64,000 nucleotides of DNA from Allocoprobacillus halotolerans (GCF_024399475.1 NZ_CP101620.1:2213608-2277607), one strand, 5' to 3'; shown: positions 20,332 to 29,050, numbered from the stretch's first letter. Notes: a model not told the origin generated them from the letters alone. Translations and numbers: made by a program.

Positions 20332-22911
20332 GTGAATTTAACAAAGAAGATCGTTGCTTGTTTTCTTGTATTAGTTATGGCGTTGGGATTGATAAAACAG
20401 ACTATATATGCTGTAGAGATTGAAAACTCTCCTCTACAAAAAGAGATCTTACAAAATGAAGATTTGTATGATAAAAAAATAACAGCTGATATTACAAATA
20501 TCAGTAATCCAACAGAGGTGTTCCAAGGTGATAACACAGAGATTGAATTTAGCTTTGTGATCAATGCCTCATTAGGAACATCGTTCGTTATAGGGGAAAA
20601 AATAGAAATTCCTACAAATGTAGGCGATTTATTTGATGCTAAATGGAATGAGGTGAATGCTCAAGAAATTAAAGATAGTGAAGGTAATATTTTAGCAACA
20701 GGACTGATCACGAAAGATAAAGTAATTTTTGAGATCAAAGAAGATTCTAATGGAAACAACGAATTATCTGGAATGATAAATTTTGCTACCCATTTCGTTG
20801 CTAAAGATGTTGGTGCATCAAAAGATAAAGATGTTGTAAAAGAATTGGTGATTGGTAATGCTAAAAAAAGTGTAACTTTTAAGTATAAGAATGAGGATAA
20901 ACCTACTGTTCAACCGGGATCTGTTGATATTGATACTTTCTGGAAAATAGGATGGTCAATGAATGATTATAAGGGTGCAGGAATTGGACTTGAAGTAAAT
21001 CCGATTGGTTCTATGGACTTATATGGATCCACTTCATATAATGATAGAAAACCCAAGATACATGATACATTTTTTGTCAAAGATATAATTCCAGAAAATG
21101 GATTTATCAATCCAAGCAGTATGAAAATATATGCAGCAGTTCCCAGATTAGTTAAAAGTACAAGTGATACTAAATTTAATGGCTGGTACGACGTTCCTGA
21201 AGGAACATACTATGCAGGGAGACAAGGTACGCAAAGATATCTCATAAATGAGCGTATGCAGCGTTTATATCAGCAAGAAAATGAAACATATGAGGATTTT
21301 GAAGCCAGGGTGAAAAACATCTCACTTAGCTGGGGGATTTATGAAGATTCAGATAAGATTCAAACGTTTATTTGTAATTTTGGACGTATAGGCGATCCTA
21401 ATAATAATAACGGCATTATGTATAAAGATTTCGGTGTAGATAAATGGCCGGAGGCTGACCAAGTTAATATTTGGTCTGAAACAGGAGCTTCTGGAGGTAA
21501 TGTAGTTAGTTATTATATTGAATTTGATACTTATTATCCGGATGTTGAATGGAAGAAAGAAGTTACCAATTATGCTAGTAGAACATCTTATGAAAACAAC
21601 TCTTCTAAACCTAGCTCTAACGGAAACAGTGTTACCTATATAATAAACAATGGAGGGGGTATAGGAACTGTTAGAAAAAATGAGCTTACTATACAGCTGT
21701 TAGATGAAACTACAAAACAGCCGATTGAAAAAGCTGATTTTAAACTTCAGCAATCAGTTGATAACCAGTGGATAGACACTGCTCTTAATGGTACCACAGA
21801 TACAAATGGTAAACTAACATTTGGCCCATTAAGTGATGGTAAATACAAGGTAGTGCAGACGAGTACAGCAGATGGATATTTGTTTGATAATACTACTTAT
21901 AGAGATAGCGACAATGATTTAGTAGGGAAACTTTCAAATACTGGAGAATTTACAGTTAGTGCCAGTGATAGGTTTGGATATGGAGCTATTGTAACTAATA
22001 AGAAACTGGATACCTATCATGTACTATATAAGTTTGTGAGCGGGAATGAAGGTAAAGGACTTCCAAAAGAAATTACAGATCAGTTACCAGAAGCAGGAAA
22101 TGTTGAGCACGGAAAAACAGCCAAACCATCAATAGAAACATTTACAAATGTAAAAGTAACAGATGGTGTATGGAAGTTCAAAGGCTGGACACCTGCTGAG
22201 TACGAAAATGTAACAGAAGATGTAGAATTTGTTGGGACATGGAAATTTGAGAAAAATGCAAGTATCATCAATAATATTCCGGCGATCAATGCGAATAATA
22301 AGACATTGACGGTTGGAGATGAATTTGATCCATATAAAGATGTAATGGCAACGGATAAAGAAGATGGAGATATTACAAAGAAAATTGAAATCTTAAAAAA
22401 TGAAGTTAATACAGGCAAAGCCGGAGTATATGAAGTTACATATAAAGTAACAGACAGTCAGGGTGTTTCTTCAACTAAGACAGTCTGTGTAACAGTTAAT
22501 CCAAAAATGGAAGACCTGAATGAAATTCCTGCAATCAGTGCAGATGATAAGACATTGACGGTTGGGGATGAATTTGACCCGTTAGAAGATGTAACAGCAA
22601 CGGACAAAGAAGATGGAGATATTACAAAGAAAATTGAAATCTTAAAAAATGAAGTTAATACAGGTAAAGCCGGAGTATATGAAGTTGCATATAAAGTAAC
22701 AGATAGCAAGAGCGCTTCATCGGTTAAAACGGTTAAGGTTACTGTTATAGAAAAAGATACACCAGCAGTTCCAAATGAACCAACTAAGCCCAATGATACT
22801 GGAAGTGTAGACACAGGTGATAAAACAAATATGAAATTATGGACATTACTGTTGACTGTATCATGCATTGGAGCTATCGGTGTATATCGAAAAAAACGAA
22901 AAACAAATTAA
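20332..22911 (+). CDS. Cell-wall-anchored surface protein with Cna-B, SHIRT and Ig-like repeats
   Basis: 859 residues starting at GTG 20332 after AAGGAGG. In order: signal peptide (KIVACFLVLVMALGLIKQ); a large unassigned N-terminal adhesin-like region (to ~430); a Cna-B/SpaA-like domain (LTIQLLDETTKQPIEKADFK...GPLSDGKYKVVQTS); a SHIRT-like domain (YHVLYKFVSG...WKFKGWTPAEY); two DUF5011-type repeats (KTLTVGDEFDP...DKEDGDITKKIE); and a sorting signal SVDTGDKT followed by a hydrophobic helix and KKRK. The anchor lacks a true LPXTG and resembles the VxTGD-type motifs common in gut Firmicutes. Likely an adhesin displayed on the wall. Confidence 0.82.
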   Translation: MNLTKKIVACFLVLVMALGLIKQTIYAVEIENSPLQKEILQNEDLYDKKITADITNISNPTEVFQGDNTEIEFSFVINASLGTSFVIGEKIEIPTNVGDLFDAKWNEVNAQEIKDSEGNILATGLITKDKVIFEIKEDSNGNNELSGMINFATHFVAKDVGASKDKDVVKELVIGNAKKSVTFKYKNEDKPTVQPGSVDIDTFWKIGWSMNDYKGAGIGLEVNPIGSMDLYGSTSYNDRKPKIHDTFFVKDIIPENGFINPSSMKIYAAVPRLVKSTSDTKFNGWYDVPEGTYYAGRQGTQRYLINERMQRLYQQENETYEDFEARVKNISLSWGIYEDSDKIQTFICNFGRIGDPNNNNGIMYKDFGVDKWPEADQVNIWSETGASGGNVVSYYIEFDTYYPDVEWKKEVTNYASRTSYENNSSKPSSNGNSVTYIINNGGGIGTVRKNELTIQLLDETTKQPIEKADFKLQQSVDNQWIDTALNGTTDTNGKLTFGPLSDGKYKVVQTSTADGYLFDNTTYRDSDNDLVGKLSNTGEFTVSASDRFGYGAIVTNKKLDTYHVLYKFVSGNEGKGLPKEITDQLPEAGNVEHGKTAKPSIETFTNVKVTDGVWKFKGWTPAEYENVTEDVEFVGTWKFEKNASIINNIPAINANNKTLTVGDEFDPYKDVMATDKEDGDITKKIEILKNEVNTGKAGVYEVTYKVTDSQGVSSTKTVCVTVNPKMEDLNEIPAISADDKTLTVGDEFDPLEDVTATDKEDGDITKKIEILKNEVNTGKAGVYEVAYKVTDSKSASSVKTVKVTVIEKDTPAVPNEPTKPNDTGSVDTGDKTNMKLWTLLLTVSCIGAIGVYRKKRKTN
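22276..22498 (+). repeat. DUF5011-type repeat unit 1 (in gene)
   Basis: First of two tandem units with a period of 249 bases (83 codons), nearly identical in DNA over long stretches. Encodes the NTGKAGVYEVTYKVTDS strand set. Confidence 0.8.
22525..22747 (+). repeat. DUF5011-type repeat unit 2 (in gene)
   Basis: Second unit, 249 bases after the first. High DNA identity means the number of units could change by recombination or slippage. Confidence 0.8.
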
Positions 22912-23043
22912 TATTTATAAACGGTTTAAGTCATCTTTTAAATAGAAAGTTGAAAAAATGCATATTTAACACTTTAAGGTGAAAGTTCTTTATGTGGTTT
23001 TTCATTTTATGATATTTATGCTTTTATTACTACAAGTAAATTT

Positions 23044-23082
23044 ATAATTCCTCCTATAAAGTTAATATATAGGAGGAATTAT
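23044..23082 (+). promoter_or_regulatory. Perfect hairpin sequestering the recombinase ribosome site
   Basis: ATAATTCCTCCTATA (23044-23058), nine-base loop, TATAGGAGGAATTAT (23068-23082): a perfect 15-bp stem one base before the ATG. The anti-Shine-Dalgarno TCCTCC pairs fully with AGGAGGA. A transcript containing the whole hairpin should be translated poorly. Confidence 0.85.
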
Positions 23083-23083
23083 T

Positions 23084-23683
23084 ATGATAAATAAATATGC
23101 ATATATTCGAGTTTCAAGTAAAGATCAGAATATTGATAGACAGGTAGAAGCAATGCGAGGAATAGGGATTCTAGATAAAAACATGTATATTGACAGGCAA
23201 TCAGGTAAAAATTTTGACCGCAAGCAGTATCAATCATTATTAAAACAATTAAAATCAAATGATGAAATATATATCAAGTCGATAGATCGCTTAGGGAGAG
23301 ATTATGATGAGATTCAGGAACAATGGCGATATCTTACAAAAATAAGAAACATTGATGTTATTGTTCTGGATTTGCCATTGTTAGATACAAGAAATCAGGT
23401 AAATGGAATTACAGGCAAGTTTATTGCGGATTTAGTGTTGCAGATACTTTCTTATGTGGCGCAGGTAGAACGCGAAAATATAAAACAACGACAAGCTGAA
23501 GGGATAAGAATAGCAAAAGAAAAAGGAGTTCGGCTTGGTCGACCACCCCTTCCTGTTCCAAAAGAATTTGATGAAATTTATAAATTATGGAAAGAAAATA
23601 AAATTAGTAAACGTGAAGGTGCAAAAATGTTGCATACAAATCATAATACATTAACTAATTGGATAAAAAAACATGAAAGTTGA
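23084..23683 (+). CDS. Serine recombinase (Pin/Hin-type DNA invertase or resolvase)
   Basis: 199 residues. The catalytic serine is in YIRVSSKDQNIDRQ; further family motifs are IKSIDRLGRDYDEI and VAQVERENIKQRQAEGI with GVRLGRPP at the hinge, followed by a C-terminal helix-turn-helix (ISKREGAKMLHTNHNTLTNW). Small serine recombinases of this size invert or resolve short DNA segments. It lies 20 bases before an inverted-repeat recombination site (B) whose partner C precedes the pilus operon, which suggests it drives that switch. Translation is likely damped by the hairpin on its ribosome site. Confidence 0.88.
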   Translation: MINKYAYIRVSSKDQNIDRQVEAMRGIGILDKNMYIDRQSGKNFDRKQYQSLLKQLKSNDEIYIKSIDRLGRDYDEIQEQWRYLTKIRNIDVIVLDLPLLDTRNQVNGITGKFIADLVLQILSYVAQVERENIKQRQAEGIRIAKEKGVRLGRPPLPVPKEFDEIYKLWKENKISKREGAKMLHTNHNTLTNWIKKHES

Positions 23684-23702
23684 CATAATTTAATACGATT
23701 TC

Positions 23703-23728
23703 TGTAAAAAAAGTACACTTTTCTTACC
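23703..23728. other. Recombination site B (left border of invertible segment)
   Basis: TGTAAAAAAAGT, core AC, ACTTTTCTTACC. Twenty bases (23710-23729) are an exact inverted copy of 28939-28958 at site C. Confidence 0.75.
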
Positions 23729-23772
23729 ATGTTTTTTAAGACATAAATAAACGACTTGTTAATTCTTTTAAT

Positions 23773-23801
23773 ATGATATTACATAATTTTCCAAAAATCA
23801 A
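23773..23801 (-). promoter_or_regulatory. Candidate switchable promoter between sites B and C
   Basis: Reverse strand: TTGATT (23801-23796), 17-base spacer, TATCAT (23778-23773). It points left, toward the recombinase tail. If the segment between the recombination sites were flipped it would point right, into the Rrf2-pilus operon. The remainder of 23684-23812 is AT-rich without genes. Confidence 0.5.
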
Positions 23802-23804
23802 TAG

Positions 23805-23812
23805 TCTGGTAA
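23805..23812 (+). repeat. Target-site duplication TCTGGTAA, left copy
   Basis: Matches 28937-28944 exactly. Generated when IS copy 1 inserted; its GGTAA is also part of recombination site C. Confidence 0.85.
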
Positions 23813-23980
23813 TTTGACTTTCGGTTTTTTGCATTCTTTTTTGAAGGGTATGTCTTGTTGTTTATTGTCATAACCCTTGTTTTCTTATCTATATCATCTT
23901 TTTTGTTTTTGTTCTCTTTTTATTGTAGCTGAAAAAGTGTCATTTTCATGACCTTTTTTATTATTTACTATATGTTCATT

Positions 23981-24121
23981 TTATAGTTTCAGTTGCAGCT
24001 GCCTGTATTCCTGCTTCTCTCTTATATTTTGAAACTCCTTGATTCCCTTTTGTGCATATTTTAATATTTCCTGTATCCCTTTACTGATCTGATAGCACCA
24101 GTAATATCTCTTTCCTTTAAG
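23981..24121 (-). pseudogene. 3' remnant of IS4-type transposase copy 1
   Basis: Encodes the tail GKRYYWCYQISKGIQE...REKQEYRQLQLKL seen intact in copy 2. It is cut off from the rest of the gene (27588-28796) by the nested transposon. The stop is at 23983-23981. Confidence 0.8.
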
Positions 24122-24255
24122 TGTTAAACCACAAATTCTGCGATAATGTTAACTGCAGATTAATTTATACTGATTTATCACGTCCTTTTATTTTTAACCG
24201 CAGATTATTTGCTACCTGCTGATGGATAGTAAGTGATCAATGAAAAAAGGATATA

Positions 24256-24597
24256 TCATATCGATACATCCTCATAGTTATATTGTTCAAATATACTTTT
24301 TATCGCGTATGCAATCCTTCTGCTTTCTAATTCATCATCTATATTATCATACACAGATTCCGTATTCCACATGATATCTGTTGGATATGCCAGTGGTATA
24401 AATCTATCCTGGTTTTTTCTTATGATTTTATCGTAGTAATGTATAAACAATTCCCATTCCCCCGCTATTACGTGCATCTGACACCTATATATACTTTTTT
24501 CTGTTTTTATGTTAAATGTATAATATGGTCTGATTTCTATGCAGTCGATCTCCCCAACCTGTTTTTTATTTTCTCTATCTTTATATATATAATCCAT
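24256..24597 (-). CDS. Unknown small protein of the nested transposon
   Basis: 113 residues beginning MDYIYKDRENKKQVGEIDCI. No motif I recognise; mixed charge, no membrane helix or signal peptide. It lies five bases after the ATPase stop on the same strand, so it is probably the last gene of the transposition operon. Its position suggests an accessory transposition or regulatory role, but this is inference only. Confidence 0.55.
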   Translation of the reverse strand: MDYIYKDRENKKQVGEIDCIEIRPYYTFNIKTEKSIYRCQMHVIAGEWELFIHYYDKIIRKNQDRFIPLAYPTDIMWNTESVYDNIDDELESRRIAYAIKSIFEQYNYEDVSI

Positions 24598-24602
24598 CTT
24601 TC

Positions 24603-25409
24603 CTATCCTATCATTAATTCCTTGCCTGCTTCCATGATCAGTTCGCTATCAATGATATCCTTTTTATAATGCATTCCTAATATCAGGCTCTTACTGATGA
24701 TCTGATTGAGTATCCTGACGGAGGTATTCATCAGTGTATAAAGTGTATGATAGCTTTCTTTTGTAAACAGGTCTGTTCGGCAACCGACCGATTCCAAACG
24801 TGATTCCACATAATTTTTTACTTCTTCTTCATTGAATCCTGTAAACGTATAATTCATATTGATACGTTGTCTAAATGGTTCCAGGACTTTAAGTCGCAGT
24901 GTTCTTATAAATTCATTCTGCCCTACGAATATCAGTGTACAGTAATCTTTTGAATCATAATCAAAATTCATAAGCATGATGAATTCTCTAAGCACTTCTT
25001 TTCTGAGAAATTGTGCTTCATCTATCGCTATAATGACTTCCATTTTGTTTTCTACTGTCAATCTTCTCAGTTCATCCTGGATAGCTTGAAACATCTTCGA
25101 CTTTTTTGTCATCTCTTCAAGCCCCAGTGCATCATTAAGCATTCTGTAAAAATCTATGGCTGTAATCGTTGTCATACAGATATAGATTACTACATATCGA
25201 TTGGGGTTGAGAGATTCCAATGTTTTTCTCAGACATGTGGTCTTTCCCATCCCAGGATTGCTTAAAAATACACCGATTCCTCTTGATTTGATGATAAATT
25301 CCAATCGGTTCGTCATCTGTTTAAAATCATTAGATTCATATAATGTTTTAATCATTGTATCTTTAGTAAATGGATTTCTGTCCATTCCGTAATACGTTGT
25401 CATTTCCAT
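24603..25409 (-). CDS. AAA ATPase, TniB/TnsC/ExeA-like transposition regulator
   Basis: 268 residues. An N-terminal GMDRNPFTKD as in ExeA-type ATPases, Walker A SNPGMGKTT and Walker B VIIAIDEAQFL are visible, followed by a sensor-like LIFVGQNEF. In Tn552/Tn7-like systems such ATPases bind target DNA and activate the transposase. The start overlaps the end of the transposase gene by 47 bases, indicating coupled translation. Confidence 0.85.
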   Translation of the reverse strand: MEMTTYYGMDRNPFTKDTMIKTLYESNDFKQMTNRLEFIIKSRGIGVFLSNPGMGKTTCLRKTLESLNPNRYVVIYICMTTITAIDFYRMLNDALGLEEMTKKSKMFQAIQDELRRLTVENKMEVIIAIDEAQFLRKEVLREFIMLMNFDYDSKDYCTLIFVGQNEFIRTLRLKVLEPFRQRINMNYTFTGFNEEEVKNYVESRLESVGCRTDLFTKESYHTLYTLMNTSVRILNQIISKSLILGMHYKKDIIDSELIMEAGKELMIG

Positions 25410-26703
25410 TAATAAATAATCTCCTCTCTTCTTGTCCTTCCGTTTTCAACCTTATCTGTCCTACTGATTGGAACTTTCTTTTTTCGGATATATCATACAG
25501 ATAGGTATTTTCAAAAGTTCTTGGATCATATCGAATGATTACCCTCATCCCGATATAAATGGACGGAACATCAAATAAAACATTTTCAATCAATACGGTT
25601 GAATCTCCATTTACCTTACGTGTCGTTTCATGCATGAACACATCGTCAAGCCAGGCTCTGTATTCAACGGATGATTTATTGGATAGCTGACATACCTCCA
25701 CGTCCTTCATATCGTACATGTATCTTTCCAATGGAGTGTGATTGTCGTGAATGTCATCCTTCAGTGAAGAATGAGGGGTACGGTTATATTCGTTAATCCA
25801 ACTTTTTAATCTCATATTGAGCTCGGTCAATGAATGATAATGGCTTCCATGATCCCCATTCATCCATCTCATCTTGATGGTAGAAAAGAACCTTTCAATA
25901 ACGGCCTTTCCTTCCGGTGAATAAGGTGGATTGTAGATGATTTTTGTGCCCAGCCTTGCTTCTATCTCCTTGGTGCTTTTATTTTTGTAGCTTGATCCAT
26001 TGTCAAGGATGATCATCTTACTTCTCCCATATCTTAGTACTGCATCATGCCATACCTTCTGAAAATTAACGGCATTATCATTAAAAAAGAATTCAGCACC
26101 AACTATCATTCTTGAATGATTATCGATGATGGCAATCAGATAAGTTTTTCTGTACTCACCGGCTTCATCAAAAATATAAAAGGTATGACAGGTATCCGCT
26201 TCATATCCATCACATGAATGAGCAAATTCCCATGTACGTCTTTCTTTTGTGACAGGTTTTGACCCATGACGCAATCCTGAATTTTTAATGTACCTCTGAA
26301 CAGTATCTACCGATACATCACCTACGTTGAGGAGCCCCTTTTCAATCATTCTTTCATAGATCATGACGCCTGTCACTTTAGGGAATTCCTTGATCATATC
26401 GCTAATAAAATCTTTATGGCGATTGTCCAGCTTCCTGACTCTTCCGGCATCCAGACGATCTTTAGGCATCAGTTCATCAAATCCACAATTTCTATAAATA
26501 TAAAGCCAATTCTTTAAAGTTACAGCAGAAAACTTTCTTCTGGTACCATCGGGCCAATCGACCTCATTCTTGGAAACACGCCTAAAATAGGCTTCAGCGG
26601 ATATATCCGTAAATGTAGCCGAAACGACAGGTGCAATAAGTGAAAATTTGACCTGTGCAACGAGTTTTCTGTACTCGTAACGATCAGTATTCTGTTTGTT
26701 CAT
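25363..26703 (-). CDS. DDE integrase-type transposase (rve/Mu-C family)
   Basis: 446 residues. N-terminal helix-turn-helix region, rve core with acid residues in YEADTCHTFYIFDE, IILDNGSSYKNKS and PEGKAVIERFFSTIK, then a Mu-transposase C-terminal beta domain (VLFDVPSIYIGMRVIIRYDP). This is the TniA/TnsB-like catalytic subunit of the element. Full length and unbroken. Confidence 0.88.
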   Translation of the reverse strand: MNKQNTDRYEYRKLVAQVKFSLIAPVVSATFTDISAEAYFRRVSKNEVDWPDGTRRKFSAVTLKNWLYIYRNCGFDELMPKDRLDAGRVRKLDNRHKDFISDMIKEFPKVTGVMIYERMIEKGLLNVGDVSVDTVQRYIKNSGLRHGSKPVTKERRTWEFAHSCDGYEADTCHTFYIFDEAGEYRKTYLIAIIDNHSRMIVGAEFFFNDNAVNFQKVWHDAVLRYGRSKMIILDNGSSYKNKSTKEIEARLGTKIIYNPPYSPEGKAVIERFFSTIKMRWMNGDHGSHYHSLTELNMRLKSWINEYNRTPHSSLKDDIHDNHTPLERYMYDMKDVEVCQLSNKSSVEYRAWLDDVFMHETTRKVNGDSTVLIENVLFDVPSIYIGMRVIIRYDPRTFENTYLYDISEKRKFQSVGQIRLKTEGQEERRLFINGNDNVLRNGQKSIY

Positions 26704-26792
26704 AACTTTTTACCTCCCAAAAAAGTATAGAACAGTGAAAATGATAAAGATATTTCCATCTTATTTATTTTTATATTCTAATGATCATCATT

Positions 26793-27419
26793 TCACGAAG
26801 GAGCAAATAATTTGCGGTCATATTGAAATAAAGCATGGGAACTCAAATCGTAGATATCATTCATGACATCCTCATAAAGATAAATCATTGAAACAAAAAA
26901 AGACATGCGGTAACTGTTTCTAAGCTGCATATAGTAGCGTAGATAGCACATGTATTTTTTGATCCATCTGTAGATTGTAGAAATAGATATTCCATATTTA
27001 TTTGAAACATCATTTACAGTCAATGAAGAATAAAATTTATCAAAAAGGACAGATAATATAAAAGGAATAGAATATTGGCAATGAGGCACAATGAAAAGAT
27101 GAGGAAGGACAGCATGAAAATGTTTGCAGTTTTCACAGTAAAGCACGGGAATCGAAACAGTTTCCTCAACAACGGCATTATCACGGAAAGTAATAAAATA
27201 GCGATCATAAGAGATAAAGAATTTAAAATTAGGTGACTTACATATATGATCATCATGGATATGAAACGCAGAGAGTTCCAGATGATTTAATAAAAAGGTT
27301 TCGAGAAGCTGAAATTCACTAGCAGAGAGAGAATGGTTAAAATTAATAGGACAAGTTTGAAAAATATGCTTGATTAAAACAGAAAATGATTGTACCATAG
27401 TAGCGGGTGGATTCATCAA
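26793..27419 (-). CDS. DUF6431-like zinc-finger/HTH protein
   Basis: 208 residues. A probable metal site (CENCKHFHAVLPHLFIVPHC) is followed by a helix-turn-helix segment (VNDVSNKYGISISTIYRWIK). I associate this layout with DUF6431 proteins beside DDE transposases in gut Firmicutes. Its role is undefined; as first gene of the transposon it could regulate transposition or choose targets. AAGGAG-type ribosome site not obvious. Confidence 0.6.
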   Translation of the reverse strand: MMNPPATMVQSFSVLIKHIFQTCPINFNHSLSASEFQLLETFLLNHLELSAFHIHDDHICKSPNFKFFISYDRYFITFRDNAVVEETVSIPVLYCENCKHFHAVLPHLFIVPHCQYSIPFILSVLFDKFYSSLTVNDVSNKYGISISTIYRWIKKYMCYLRYYMQLRNSYRMSFFVSMIYLYEDVMNDIYDLSSHALFQYDRKLFAPS

Positions 27420-27587
27420 AGATGAACCCAGGAGAAAAGATGAGATTGAGCCTGCAAAACTGAACCTATCTTTTCTCTTTTTCCTTTCTTAAGATTAAAA
27501 AAATCAGTCAAAATAAATAACACATAGAATATTATAAATCAAAAAACAGATAAAGGATATAAGAACTGCGGTTTCTAACGGCAAATC

Positions 27588-28796
27588 TTATATCCTTTTG
27601 ATTATATTAATCTGCGGTTTTTCATCTAAATTGATTTTGTAGAGTTTTCGGTTTAACACTTTAAGCGATTTGCTTCTCTCTATCATCTTTATGACCAGTA
27701 ATTTCTTGTCTACTTTCTCTGCCAACAGTGTTATATGCCCTATATGCATCATCAATATCGTATTCAATACATTTATTGATTTCATTGTCCTTACTCTTAT
27801 ATTTTCAAAACCGTACTGATTCTTTTTGAATCTGAATTTCTCCTCGATTCGCCACCTTGACATATATGCCCTCACTATCTTATGCACATCTCTTTTATTC
27901 CTGATCTCCCTATTCGTTAAAAGCATCATCGGTTTTTCTTCACTTAATCCATACACAATGACTAGATTTAATATCCTTCCCTTTTGTGATGGCAGTTCCA
28001 CTCTCGTATGTGATACATAGACTTCACTATCTTCCTTAGAAAAATACATGTTCATCTTAATCTTGCCTTTTCTTCTTTTGGCGATTTCTCCTACTTTCTT
28101 TGGCTTCCCTTTAAACAATAATGTTCTATTTTCTTTGAGTCTGATGATGAAATCATCTGCATTATGATTTTCATCTATGAAGTAATCATAAAATACATTG
28201 GCATCATATCCTCTGTCACATACAAATGTACATCTTTCAGGAATGAGAGATTTGACATATTTTATGCTCTTTATTGTTTCATCGTTCATTGACCTGAATC
28301 CTTCACTTTCAGTTGAATAGATATGGCTATACAAAGATATTGGATGATGTTGATCCTGTGTGAGGGCAGTTGCCTCACATACATGGTATCCAGGATAAAT
28401 GTCATCCTTAAGTGAGGAAGCATCCCTGACCATACAAAGATCTTCAAATTTTCTTCCATATTTTTTGATGATTTCACTGTTATCAAGTAAAATGATCCTG
28501 TCTTCGCTAAGATGCTTGATAACCATATCATTATAATTGGATTTCATTTGGTTCATTGCTTCATCATCAAATTGAGCCAAATGATTGGATAATCTGTCAA
28601 TTGTATAATTGAGCTTGATATTTTCATCAAGAGCTCTGGCAATATCGCTAAGTAGAACACTTTGACTTCTTGCAAGACCAAACATCATGTCCATGACAAA
28701 CTTGGCAGCAGGTTTATCAAGACTGTCTGATAATTTATTAGAAAAATTGACAATTTCTCTTTTCGTTTCATATAGATCTGTGGTAAAATAACTCAT
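27588..28796 (-). CDS. IS4-family transposase copy 1, C-terminus replaced by transposon sequence
   Basis: 402 residues, starting MSYFTTDLYETKREIVNF after AGGAGGG. Acid motifs in IILLDNSEIIKKYG and TFVCDRGYDANVF, and a YREK-type signature YMSRWRIEEKFRFKK. Residues up to RSKSLK match copy 2; the rest (VLNRKLYKINLDEKPQ...) is read from the nested transposon end. Catalytic residues are present, so activity cannot be excluded, but the native tail is lost. Confidence 0.85.
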   Translation of the reverse strand: MSYFTTDLYETKREIVNFSNKLSDSLDKPAAKFVMDMMFGLARSQSVLLSDIARALDENIKLNYTIDRLSNHLAQFDDEAMNQMKSNYNDMVIKHLSEDRIILLDNSEIIKKYGRKFEDLCMVRDASSLKDDIYPGYHVCEATALTQDQHHPISLYSHIYSTESEGFRSMNDETIKSIKYVKSLIPERCTFVCDRGYDANVFYDYFIDENHNADDFIIRLKENRTLLFKGKPKKVGEIAKRRKGKIKMNMYFSKEDSEVYVSHTRVELPSQKGRILNLVIVYGLSEEKPMMLLTNREIRNKRDVHKIVRAYMSRWRIEEKFRFKKNQYGFENIRVRTMKSINVLNTILMMHIGHITLLAEKVDKKLLVIKMIERSKSLKVLNRKLYKINLDEKPQINIIKRI

Positions 28797-28936
28797 GGAA
28801 AATCCCTCCTAAATTTTGTTTATTGATCTAAAATTATTATAACATTTAAGAGGTTGATTTTCCTTATAAATAAAGCAAAACAGGCAATTTGTGAATAACT
28901 TTTTACCTGTTTTTTATTTTTTTACCGAAACTCAAA

Positions 28937-28944
28937 TCTGGTAA
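28937..28944 (+). repeat. Target-site duplication TCTGGTAA, right copy
   Basis: Exact match to 23805-23812; forms the start of recombination site C. Confidence 0.85.
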
Positions 28945-28965
28945 GAAAAGTGTACTTTATAAACC
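28940..28965. other. Recombination site C (right border of invertible segment)
   Basis: GGTAAGAAAAGT, core GT, ACTTTATAAACC. Inverted relative to site B; read on the other strand its core is AC, the same as B, as serine invertases require. It lies 85 bases before the first gene of the pilus operon. Confidence 0.75.
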
Positions 28966-29050
28966 ATTAAATAAAAATATAAAAAGTTCTTTTATTTTTC
29001 ACGGAATATATACCATGACTTGTCAGGCTATAAAATATGGGAGGAATTAT

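Larger units (their letters stand above)
24122..27658 (-). mobile_element. Tn552-like transposon, 3537 bp, nested in IS copy 1
   Basis: Ends TGTTAAACC...GGTTTAACA, flanked by a 7-bp duplication CTTTAAG (24115-24121 and 27659-27665). It holds a DDE integrase-type transposase, an AAA ATPase, a DUF6431-like protein and a small unknown gene, all on the reverse strand. Both ends carry repeats of AACYGCAGATTA, likely transposase-binding sites: 24151 and 24196 on the plus strand, 27608-27619 on the minus strand, and a shorter one at 27564. A 13-bp stem-loop (27552-27598) lies in the right end. Confidence 0.85.
23813..28936 (-). mobile_element. IS4-family element copy 1, split by a nested transposon
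   Basis: Ends TTTGACTTTCGG (23813) and CCGAAACTCAAA (to 28936), flanked by an 8-bp duplication TCTGGTAA. Removing the nested transposon and one CTTTAAG leaves exactly 1580 bp, the length of copy 2 at 42369-43948. The transposase reads right to left. Confidence 0.88.

Noticed and set aside
22080-22868. Reverse-strand frames over the surface-protein repeats
   Set aside because: They mirror each other only because the sense strand is repeated.
23703-28965. Whole 5.2-kb block as the original invertible segment
   Set aside because: The IS duplication TCTGGTAA shows most of it is a later insertion; the original segment was ~103 bp.
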